A DNA stretch of 64,000 bases from Orlajensenia stereocauli. GTDB lineage: Bacteria; Actinomycetota; Actinomycetes; Actinomycetales; Microbacteriaceae. A model generated the notes under the pieces. It made no database searches, was not told the origin of the DNA, and saw nothing but the letters and a program-made list of their open reading frames with translations. Of this stretch, positions 58,028 to 64,000 are shown piece by piece. The stretch lies in NCBI RefSeq assembly GCF_039548895.1, contig NZ_JBCLVG010000001.1; one strand, written 5' to 3'. A program made the translations under genes and the position numbers. Positions within the stretch are counted from its first letter, which is position 1. Each line of letters starts with the position of its first letter.

Positions 58028-60676
58028 GTGGTCGGACAATCTCCATCTGATTCGATGGTGGATCGCCCCCTGCTCAAGCGCCGCCTCGACGCTGCGCTCA
58101 CCGTTCCGTTGACGCTCCTGGTGGCACCACCCGGCGCGGGGAAGACGGTCCTCCTCGACCAGTGGGCCGCCGATCATCCCGAACTCGCCTTCGTGCGGAT
58201 CGACCTCGACTCGCTGGATGACGACCCTGTGCGCTTCGCCAGGCGTCTGTCGACCGCCATGACGACCGTGCACCCCGACATGGCGCAGCTGTCTCGGTTC
58301 GCAGCGCTGAGCGCCGGCGGCCTGGGCGGGCCGCTGCTGGCCGCCCTGTCCGCGGAACTGGAGTCGTTCCCCGAGACCGTCGTCATCCTCGATGATCTCC
58401 ATCACCTGTCGAACGCCATCCTCTTGGCTGATCTCGGGCGCTTCATCGCGGCACTCCCGATGAACGTGCACGTCGTCATGTCGACACGTGTCGATCCCGC
58501 GATCCCCTGGAGTGGTCTGCGTCTGAGGAATCATCTCCTCGAGATCCGTCAGGACGCCCTCGCCATGACAAGGGAGGAAACCGCAGAACTGCTCACCAAG
58601 ATCACCAACAACGTCACTTCACCGGCCGTGCTCGATGTGCTGGTCAGCCGTACGGAGGGATGGGCGGCCGGGGTCCAGCTCGCGGGGATCACCCTCAAGT
58701 ACCACGACCGGCCAGACGAGTTCGTCGCCGAGTTCGGCGGAAGCGACCGATTGGTGGCCGAGTACCTGACCGAGGAGGTTCTCGACGCGCTTCCACCGAA
58801 CGGCCGGGCGCTCCTGCTCAGGATGTCGCCGCTCGACACTATGACGGCCGACCTCGTCAATCACGTGCTCGGACGAGAAGACGCGCAGAGGCTCTTCGAA
58901 CAGCTGCGGCACGAGTCCATGTTCTTCGTGCCGATCGACAATCGCCAGGAGCGGTTCAGGTTCCACCATCTCTTCCGCGATCTCCTTCGCTACAGGCTCC
59001 GGGCGGAGCGCGCCGATGAGGAGGCGGTGATCCTCGGGCGAGCGGCCGAGTACCACCTCAACCGCGGAGAGTTCGACGCCGGAGTCGAGTACCTGCTCCG
59101 GGCCAGGGACTGGGATGGCGCGATCGACGCGATCATGACCCGCGGCAGCGACATCTTCGAGCGCGGTGAGATGCGAACGGTGATCCGCTGGCTCACGACA
59201 GTGCCGGAGACTGCCCGCGCCCATCGACTCGATGTGGCACTCGAGCTCGGAATCCTGCTCGGAATGCAGGGAGCGGCCGCCCGCACGATCGACATCCTGG
59301 GTCGAGTGGCCGAGGACTCGAGGGCCTCGGTCGGCGAGAGGGCCATCGCGTACGCCTGGATGTCGGCGACGGTACAGTGGAACCCCCGGCCAGAGGATTC
59401 CATCCGAGCGGGCAGGCGCGCTCTCTCCCTCCTCGACGAACATCCCCACGCGTCAATTCCGAACGTCATGAGATTGAGCTCCCGCGGCCTGCTCTCCACC
59501 ATTGCGACAGCATCCGTCGGGCGCGCACATTTCCTGAATGGCGACATGGCACAGGCCGACGCGTGGCTGAGCCGGGCTCTGGATACCGAGGGTGTCGCGT
59601 ACCCGCCGTTCCGCGTCGGCCTGCTGGGCTCTCTCGCCCTTCTGCATGCGTGGTGCGGCCGGGCATCCGAGGCCGAACGACTGGCCGTGCAGGCGCTCGA
59701 CGTGGCCGCAGTGACCGGCCTCGTCCTCCACCCGATCAGTGCTGACGCGCACTTGGCCCTGGCGATGGTCGCGGTCGACCGAGGACTGGAGGATGCCTCT
59801 GCCGCGCACCTCCAGGCGGGAGAACTTCGCGCTGAAGCGAACCACCGCACGCAACTGGCGTGGTTGGCCCTGTATCAACGCGCCCAACTGGCCGCCGGCG
59901 ATGGACGCCTCGAGCAGACGCCCGATCCCGCGGACCGGTCGACACCGGGACCCGTGTCGAGTCCAGCCCCGGCTCTTCGAGATCGCCTCATGGCCATCCA
60001 CATGAACGGGCTCCGGCGAACTGGTCGGGCCGCCGAGGCATTGCACTCCGTGGGAGACCCCATCCCGACGACACCCGCCATCTGTTTCGAGACGATCGCG
60101 GCCCACCTCAGTCTCGGCGACACCACGACAGCCGCCGGCATTCTGGACGCAGTGGCGGGGGTGATCGCGAGCGACGGACTTCGAGGCGAGATCCAGCTCC
60201 TCCTCCTGCGTGCATGGGCGGCCGAGGCAGAAGACGCGCATGACGAGGCGCTGGAGTTCATGGCGGAGGCCCTCGACAGGGCGGAACCGGAGCGGCTGGT
60301 GGCACCCTTCACCGCCGACGGCGGCCCGGTCGTACTGCGGCTCATCGACGAGCTCGCCGTCGACCGCGTCGGACTGGCCCAGGTCATCATGACGAGAGCA
60401 CGACGCCTCGACTCGGGAAACACGAACGCGAAGCTCGCAGACCCCCTCACCGAGCGGGAGCTGGAGGTGCTCCGGTACCTCCCGGATCGAACGACCAATG
60501 CGGAGATCGCCGAGCTGTGCTTCGTGACCGTCAACACGCTGAAGACCCATATGGCGCACATCTACAGGAAGCTCGGCGTCACCGGCCGCAGCGCCGCGAT
60601 CGATCAGGCTCGCCAGCTGGGACTTCTCGATCCCGTATCGGCACGCGCCGATCAGGTCAGGGTGACGCTTCGCTGA
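58028..60676 (+). CDS. MalT/LuxR-type (LAL) ATP-dependent transcriptional regulator
   Basis: The 882-aa protein is a large STAND-type regulator. Walker A is Ala-Pro-Pro-Gly-Ala-Gly-Lys-Thr at 33-40 and Walker B is Val-Val-Ile-Leu-Asp-Asp-Leu-His near 120. A long alpha-helical repeat region (about 330-790) follows, then a C-terminal LuxR helix-turn-helix (about 805-870) with Leu-Thr-Glu-Arg-Glu-Leu-Glu-Val-Leu and Val-Asn-Thr-Leu-Lys-Thr-His. Such proteins are activators that oligomerise on inducer and ATP. The GTG at 58028 has GGGAGG 5 bases before it and is preferred over 58010. Six palindromes of one type surround this gene, so it is the obvious candidate to bind them. Its 3' end overlaps the convergent 72-aa gene by 20 bp. 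Confidence 0.92.
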   Translation: MVGQSPSDSMVDRPLLKRRLDAALTVPLTLLVAPPGAGKTVLLDQWAADHPELAFVRIDLDSLDDDPVRFARRLSTAMTTVHPDMAQLSRFAALSAGGLGGPLLAALSAELESFPETVVILDDLHHLSNAILLADLGRFIAALPMNVHVVMSTRVDPAIPWSGLRLRNHLLEIRQDALAMTREETAELLTKITNNVTSPAVLDVLVSRTEGWAAGVQLAGITLKYHDRPDEFVAEFGGSDRLVAEYLTEEVLDALPPNGRALLLRMSPLDTMTADLVNHVLGREDAQRLFEQLRHESMFFVPIDNRQERFRFHHLFRDLLRYRLRAERADEEAVILGRAAEYHLNRGEFDAGVEYLLRARDWDGAIDAIMTRGSDIFERGEMRTVIRWLTTVPETARAHRLDVALELGILLGMQGAAARTIDILGRVAEDSRASVGERAIAYAWMSATVQWNPRPEDSIRAGRRALSLLDEHPHASIPNVMRLSSRGLLSTIATASVGRAHFLNGDMAQADAWLSRALDTEGVAYPPFRVGLLGSLALLHAWCGRASEAERLAVQALDVAAVTGLVLHPISADAHLALAMVAVDRGLEDASAAHLQAGELRAEANHRTQLAWLALYQRAQLAAGDGRLEQTPDPADRSTPGPVSSPAPALRDRLMAIHMNGLRRTGRAAEALHSVGDPIPTTPAICFETIAAHLSLGDTTTAAGILDAVAGVIASDGLRGEIQLLLLRAWAAEAEDAHDEALEFMAEALDRAEPERLVAPFTADGGPVVLRLIDELAVDRVGLAQVIMTRARRLDSGNTNAKLADPLTERELEVLRYLPDRTTNAEIAELCFVTVNTLKTHMAHIYRKLGVTGRSAAIDQARQLGLLDPVSARADQVRVTLR

Positions 60677-60875
60677 CGTGCTTGACGGCCTCGATCTCGA
60701 TGTTGAACGAACGCAGGAGGTCGAGGAGGCCGACCAGGCGAGCTTGATCGGGCACCACCCCGCGTAACCGGGTCGAACCGGCACTGCTCTCGATCACCTC
60801 GAAACCTGCGAGCTCATCAGTGATGAGTTGACCGACCTCTCCCCTGACGAGAATGTCGAAAGTCTCGGCGATCAT
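60657..60875 (-). CDS. hypothetical protein, 72 aa, third gene of the DUF6325 operon
   Basis: The small soluble protein has Phe-Asp-Ile-Leu-Val-Arg-Gly-Glu-Val-Gly near the start and Leu-Leu-Arg-Ser-Phe-Asn-Ile-Glu-Ile-Glu-Ala-Val near the end, with alternating strand and helix patterns. GGGAGC precedes the ATG. It lies 45 bases after the small basic protein gene on the same strand. Its last 20 bases are antisense to the end of the LuxR gene. No family is recognised. Confidence 0.7.
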   Translation of the reverse strand: MIAETFDILVRGEVGQLITDELAGFEVIESSAGSTRLRGVVPDQARLVGLLDLLRSFNIEIEAVKHVSEASP

Positions 60876-60920
60876 GGCCGCTCCCGATTCCCTTCCCCGT
60901 CGTCCGGCCGATGCGGCGTG

Positions 60921-61082
60921 CTAGATGCGCCGACGCCGGCCCGGCGTCACCGCTGCGCCGACGACGGCCGCCTTCGCGACGGGAGAGGGCCCTGGGCGGA
61001 CGGCCGCGCTGACGACGGCGGCCTTGGCGACCGGCGCGCGCACGACGCCGACCCGGCCGATTCTGGCTGGTCTGAGTGGCAT
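60921..61082 (-). CDS. small basic protein with internal repeat, 53 aa
   Basis: The 53-aa peptide is rich in Ala, Val, Pro and Arg and contains Pro-Val-Ala-Lys-Ala-Ala-Val-Val twice, each followed by Ser or Gly and Ala-Ala-Val. It ends in a Gly-Arg-Arg-Arg-Arg stretch. AAGGAG gives it a strong ribosome binding site, and the ATG at 61082 starts one base after the DUF6325 stop, so it is a genuine coupled gene despite its size. It has one weak hydrophobic stretch. Function unknown. Confidence 0.65.
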   Translation of the reverse strand: MPLRPARIGRVGVVRAPVAKAAVVSAAVRPGPSPVAKAAVVGAAVTPGRRRRI

Positions 61083-61083
61083 G

Positions 61084-61542
61084 TCAAGCTCCTTCTGTAT
61101 CGAGTACTCCATCAGCCTCGAGCGAGGCGATGATGGCCTGGATGGGGATGCGCCCGTTCGCGATCAGCTGTCCGCCGGCGCGACGCGCTGCTGAGGCGAA
61201 GGGCGCGGCCCAGAGATTCTCGTACACGAGGACCCCGGCGACACTGCCCGGCTCCATGGCGGCGGCGAGGTTCACGACGTCATCAGCGGCGAGGAGTTCT
61301 GCCAACTGCCCCTCGATGGCGACGAGGGCGCCGAGATCAGGGACGTCGGAGAGTTCCATCGCGTCGACCTCGCCGTCGGCGTCTTTCGTCAGGATGATCG
61401 CATCGATCACCCTGATGATGCCGGCGTCCACGAGCTTGACCAGCTCCTCCGCCATCTCCCCCGTGAAGTTCGCCTGACCGGCCGGGAACTCGATCACGTA
61501 GAAATCGACGGGGCCGAGTTCATTCAGATCCTCAGCAGGCAT
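61084..61542 (-). CDS. DUF6325 family protein
   Basis: The 152-aa protein has Leu-Gly-Pro-Val-Asp-Phe-Tyr-Val-Ile-Glu-Phe-Pro near the start, Glu-Leu-Val-Lys-Leu-Val-Asp-Ala-Gly-Ile-Ile-Arg-Val-Ile-Asp near 45 and Val-Tyr-Glu-Asn-Leu-Trp-Ala near 110, the DUF6325 pattern. It is soluble and acidic. AAGGAG lies 9 bases before the ATG at 61542. Site C lies upstream. It heads a three-gene operon with the small basic protein and the 72-aa protein. Members are often beside stress or SHOCT genes, but have no known function. Confidence 0.85.
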   Translation of the reverse strand: MPAEDLNELGPVDFYVIEFPAGQANFTGEMAEELVKLVDAGIIRVIDAIILTKDADGEVDAMELSDVPDLGALVAIEGQLAELLAADDVVNLAAAMEPGSVAGVLVYENLWAAPFASAARRAGGQLIANGRIPIQAIIASLEADGVLDTEGA

Positions 61543-61635
61543 GTCGGGTGACTCCTTCACTTTTCGTTGACCATGTCGGGAACGGTGGTCCCCGGTTGAT
61601 GTGGTTCAGCATGCTCTCGATCGATCTGGGCTACG

Positions 61636-61652
61636 TCATCCGATCAGGATGA
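61636..61652 (-). promoter_or_regulatory. LuxR-regulon palindrome, site C
   Basis: TCATCC-GATCA-GGATGA, a perfect 6-base-arm palindrome. Read towards the DUF6325 operon, CATGCT (61613-61608) follows after 22 bp. Confidence 0.75.
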
Positions 61653-61671
61653 TTCGCTGACCGCAGGAGCG

Positions 61672-62835
61672 TCACCTGCCTGCCTCGCTGTCAGTGGGTG
61701 GCAGAGGGGGCGCCGGTCCGTCTGCGGAAGCCGGCGCCGCCGGCGCGACATGACGCGCTCTACGATCCGAGCGATCCTGCTGGATCTCGGCCTCCATGAG
61801 CTCGCGTGTTGCAGCGGTCGGTCCGAGAGCCGGCTGCCAGCGATGGGCGCCCGGGTCCGCGTCGATCAGTACGGCCTTCGCGAGGAGTGTCAGCGGGATG
61901 GCGAGGATCGCCCCGATCGGGCCGATGATCACCGCCCAGAACAGAACCGAGAAGAAGGTGACCGTCTGGCTCAACGAGACTGCCTGGCCGACGACGCGCG
62001 GCTGGATGATCGACTGGACCACGGCGTTGATGACCGCGTAGACCACCAGCACCGCGAGAGCCGTGCCCCATCCGCCCTCGAGGAACCCGAAGACGAGTGG
62101 CGGGATCAGCGCCAGGAAGTAGCCCACGTTGGGAATGAAGCTGCAGAGGAAGGCCAGGAGTCCCCAGAGCAGGGCGGCCGGAACGTTCAGGAGCGCCAGC
62201 GCGATGGCATCGAGAGTTCCCTGGGCGATGCCGAGCACCGTGGTCACCACCATGTAGCGGCGCACGTTCGACGCGTACTGTCCGAGAGCCGAGACGAGAT
62301 CGGGGCTGGTCTCGCGCAGTTGGCCCAGGATGACTCGGGAGTAGACGGCATCCGCGGCCATGAGGATCATCATCGTGAGCACGATCACCAGCGCCGCGGT
62401 GAAATTCGCCAGCCCGCCGATGGCCGTCGTGAGCGATGCGATGACGTTCTGCGGATCGAGACTGTGGACGATGGACTCGACCTGCGCCTCTCCGAAGCCC
62501 AGGGATTCGAGCCACCCGGAGATGGCGGCTCCGATCGCAGCGAACTCCTCGGAGTAGGTCGGCAGCATCGCGGCGAACTGCCCCACGGCGACCACGATCG
62601 CGTATCCGAATGCGGCCAGGACGCCGAACACGACGATGATCACCGAACCCGTCGCCAGTCCCCGCGGAACCCCCCGGTCGATGAGCTTCGCGCGGACAGG
62701 GGCCGCACAGATGGTCAGGATCAGGGTGAGCAGCGTCGGTGCGAGAATGCCCCGGATGCCGCTGATACCGATCGCCGTGATCGTCGCGGCCGCCAATCCC
62801 ACGAGGATGATCGTCGCGCGCGGGTACCTTTTCAT
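61672..62835 (-). CDS. AI-2E family transporter
   Basis: The 387-aa membrane protein has eight or so membrane segments and the family landmarks Phe-Ile-Pro-Asn-Val-Gly-Tyr-Phe near 240 and Gln-Pro-Arg-Val-Val-Gly-Gln near 280. A Pro/Ala-rich cytoplasmic tail follows. The family includes transporters of autoinducer-2 and Na+/H+ antiporters, so the substrate is open. TAACGT lies 6 bases before the ATG, making a leaderless start. Site D lies 23 bp upstream of that hexamer. Confidence 0.9.
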   Translation of the reverse strand: MKRYPRATIILVGLAAATITAIGISGIRGILAPTLLTLILTICAAPVRAKLIDRGVPRGLATGSVIIVVFGVLAAFGYAIVVAVGQFAAMLPTYSEEFAAIGAAISGWLESLGFGEAQVESIVHSLDPQNVIASLTTAIGGLANFTAALVIVLTMMILMAADAVYSRVILGQLRETSPDLVSALGQYASNVRRYMVVTTVLGIAQGTLDAIALALLNVPAALLWGLLAFLCSFIPNVGYFLALIPPLVFGFLEGGWGTALAVLVVYAVINAVVQSIIQPRVVGQAVSLSQTVTFFSVLFWAVIIGPIGAILAIPLTLLAKAVLIDADPGAHRWQPALGPTAATRELMEAEIQQDRSDRRARHVAPAAPASADGPAPPLPPTDSEAGR

Positions 62836-62870
62836 GGCGCAACGTTAGGGCGCCAGACGCACGACGCGCG

Positions 62871-62887
62871 TCACCCTCAGGGGATGA
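62871..62887 (-). promoter_or_regulatory. LuxR-regulon palindrome, site D
   Basis: TCACCC-TCAGG-GGATGA. Read towards the AI-2E family gene, TAACGT (62847-62842) follows after 23 bp, with the start codon 6 bases later. This fixes the site centre at -44. Confidence 0.78.
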
Positions 62888-62937
62888 TCCCGCTCGCCTG
62901 GCGGCACGTCGCACGGGCGGACCGCGGCGTCCGCGGA

Positions 62938-62954
62938 TCATCCCATTCGGATGA
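62938..62954 (+). promoter_or_regulatory. LuxR-regulon palindrome, site E
   Basis: TCATCC-CATTC-GGATGA. CACGAT (62977-62982), a weak -10, follows after 22 bp ahead of the DUF1622 gene. Confidence 0.72.
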
Positions 62955-63013
62955 TGCATCGTCCACCAGTGCGCGACACGATGAACTCTCCATCATGACG
63001 CGAAGGGACCCGG

Positions 63014-63382
63014 ATGGAATCGAGTGCGACCATTCAGATCGTCGGGGAGATCGTCGACATTCTCGGTGTCGCCGCCATCGTCATCGGCGTGGTGTACGCC
63101 ATCCTCGACGCCGGCATCCGGGGGCTCCGGCGACTCAGCCCGGTGTACACCCGATTCCGTCGCGTGCTCGGACGGGCCATCCTGCTCGGCCTCGAGCTGC
63201 TGGTCGCAGCTGACATCATCAAGACCGTGGCCGTGGAACCCACCCTCGAATCGGTCTCTGTGCTCGCACTCATCGTGCTCATCCGAACCTTCCTCAGTTG
63301 GTCCCTGGAACTCGAGATCTCGGGACGATGGCCGTGGCAGAAGAAGGGCGTTTCGTCCACGGAATCGGCCGTGGAGTCCTGA
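63014..63382 (+). CDS. DUF1622 family membrane protein
   Basis: The 122-aa protein has three membrane segments (about 10-33, 50-70, 78-95). Gly-Leu-Glu-Leu-Leu-Val-Ala-Ala-Asp-Ile-Ile lies in the middle and Arg-Thr-Phe-Leu-Ser-Trp-Ser-Leu-Glu-Leu-Glu-Ile near the end, the DUF1622 signature. The tail is Ser/Lys-rich. GAAGGG precedes the ATG. It is divergent from the AI-2E family gene and each has its own palindrome. Function is unknown. Confidence 0.88.
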   Translation: MESSATIQIVGEIVDILGVAAIVIGVVYAILDAGIRGLRRLSPVYTRFRRVLGRAILLGLELLVAADIIKTVAVEPTLESVSVLALIVLIRTFLSWSLELEISGRWPWQKKGVSSTESAVES

Positions 63383-63456
63383 CCCGGCCAGGTCGACTGC
63401 GGCGGGAATGCGGTGCCCGCGATCAGGCGTTGCCTGTTCCCGAACCGCGGTCGACC

Positions 63457-63473
63457 TCATCCCAACGGGGTGA
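63457..63473 (+). promoter_or_regulatory. LuxR-regulon palindrome, site F
   Basis: TCATCC-CAACG-GGGTGA. TAGCCT (63496-63501) follows after 22 bp and precedes the PLDc_N gene. Confidence 0.77.
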
Positions 63474-63537
63474 TGCGGCCCGGTTTCACCCGGCGTAGCC
63501 TCCGCAAGCAGACGCCTCATCGACGAAACGGAGCGGC

Positions 63538-63801
63538 ATGTTCATCTGGGACTTCGTCAGTTGGTTCTTCGGCTTCTTCGTCACCTTCTCGTGCCTGATC
63601 CTCTTCTTCGTCGTCTTCGTCGACGTCTTCCGGGACGAGACCCTCGAGGGATGGGCGAAAGCCCTCTGGGTGCTGTTCCTCGTGTTCGTCCCCTTCCTCA
63701 GCACGGTGGTCTACCTGATCGTTCGGCGCAAGAGCATGGCCATGCGCCAAGGTCGTGGAGAGGAAGTCGTTCACGACGACTTCGACTTCGTGAGGCCCTA
63801 G
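63538..63801 (+). CDS. PLDc_N-type two-segment membrane protein
   Basis: The 87-aa protein has two membrane segments and matches the first half of the SHOCT protein at 55086: Ile-Trp-Asp-Phe at the start, then Gly-Trp-Ala-Lys-Ala-Leu-Trp-Val and Tyr-Leu-Ile. It lacks the SHOCT tail and ends with an acidic stretch. The ATG at 63538 has GGAGCGGC upstream. Site F lies 65 bp before it. Confidence 0.85.
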   Translation: MFIWDFVSWFFGFFVTFSCLILFFVVFVDVFRDETLEGWAKALWVLFLVFVPFLSTVVYLIVRRKSMAMRQGRGEEVVHDDFDFVRP

Positions 63802-63879
63802 GTTCGAACCCCTCGCCGACGCGCGATGTCGGTGGTGCGTGCGACGATCCCCGAAACGGACGATCGGCGGGAGGCAGGA

Positions 63880-64000
63880 GTGCGAGGCGAGGCGACGGTA
63901 CTGCACGCCGATCTCGACGCCTTCTACGCCTCGGTCGAACAGCGTGATGCGCCCGAGCTGCGCGGTCGGCCCGTCATCGTCGGCGGCGGTGTCGTGCTTG
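63880..64000 (+). CDS. dinB: Y-family DNA polymerase IV (N-terminal part, cut by window edge)
   Basis: Forty codons are visible. They contain Leu-His-Ala-Asp-Leu-Asp-Ala-Phe-Tyr-Ala-Ser-Val-Glu-Gln, the first catalytic motif of active Y-family polymerases with both acids present, and Arg-Gly-Arg-Pro-Val-Ile-Val-Gly-Gly. It should be a translesion polymerase. GGGAGG lies 5 bases before the GTG at 63880. An ATG at 63826 is also in frame and would add 18 residues. No LexA box is seen before it. Confidence 0.88.
   Translation, partial: MRGEATVLHADLDAFYASVEQRDAPELRGRPVIVGGGVVL

Noticed and set aside
63799..63825. LexA box before the dinB-type gene
   Set aside because: TCGAAC is followed by four bases and then CGCCGA instead of GTTCGA; only a half-site is present.
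1..64000. tRNA, rRNA, CRISPR arrays, IS elements, phage attachment sites
   Set aside because: None was found on reading both strands: no cloverleaf ends, regular spaced repeats, transposase or integrase motifs.

Overview
This 64 kb window is GC-rich chromosomal DNA from an actinobacterium. The best fit is the family Microbacteriaceae. The evidence is the lineage-typical small families (DUF3097, DUF3099, DUF7882, DUF7144, DUF6325), the ImuA-like/ImuB/DnaE2 mutasome, the actinobacterial GlgA/GlgC pair, a deazaflavin-type oxidoreductase and a type B ribosomal protein L31. I see no phage, insertion sequence, CRISPR array, rRNA or tRNA. Coding density is high and no gap exceeds about 300 bases. 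The longest gaps (272-533, 17546-17776, 54821-55085) hold regulatory sequence.

Layout. 0-7.2 kb: a heme peroxidase runs off the left edge, facing a translationally coupled SOS mutagenesis operon (ImuA-like, imuB, dnaE2) behind a near-consensus LexA box, then a DUF3097 gene. 7.3-13.3 kb: VIT-family transporter plus Lrp regulator; an HxlR repressor divergent from a reductase/metallo-hydrolase/flavo-oxidase operon with a palindromic operator; DUF2255; arr. 13.4-19.7 kb: two DUF7882 genes with duplicated promoters and 5' leaders, a fatty-acid desaturase, two tandem GAF-ANTAR regulators and small membrane proteins. 19.8-29.5 kb: helicase, SGNH hydrolase, D-Ala-D-Ala carboxypeptidase, TrmH methyltransferase, sirtuin, glycosyltransferase plus alpha/beta hydrolase, and an oxidoreductase-exonuclease fused reading frame. 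29.5-36 kb: HdeD, DUF7144, M20 peptidase, a Dcu-type transporter divergent from an APC permease, and small stress-type proteins. 36-44.6 kb: rpmE2, an ABC ATPase, divergent glgA/glgC, serB, fabG, DUF3099, SURF1 and an ABC-F ATPase. 44.6-54.4 kb: AlkZ-like protein, FUSC exporter, TMEM175-like channel, GH3 hexosaminidase, MpaB-like oxygenase, a secreted coiled-coil muramidase-like protein, a deazaflavin-type oxidoreductase, a phosphatase and a GIY-YIG-like protein.

54.4-63.8 kb is the most interesting region. A MalT/LuxR-type ATPase regulator sits among small membrane proteins (DUF7144, SHOCT, DUF1622, PLDc_N), an arylsulfatase, a DUF6325 operon and an AI-2E family transporter. Six 17-bp palindromes, TCAYCC-N5-GGRTGA, lie upstream of these genes. 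Each is followed after exactly 22 or 23 bp by a -10-like hexamer, the geometry of an activator site next to RNA polymerase. I infer one regulon, probably driven by the LuxR protein. A dinB-type polymerase begins at the right edge.

A second window-wide pattern is the start signal. About 20 genes have a TAnnnT hexamer placed 6 or 7 bases before their ATG/GTG and no ribosome binding site, the signature of leaderless transcripts. This decides several starts.
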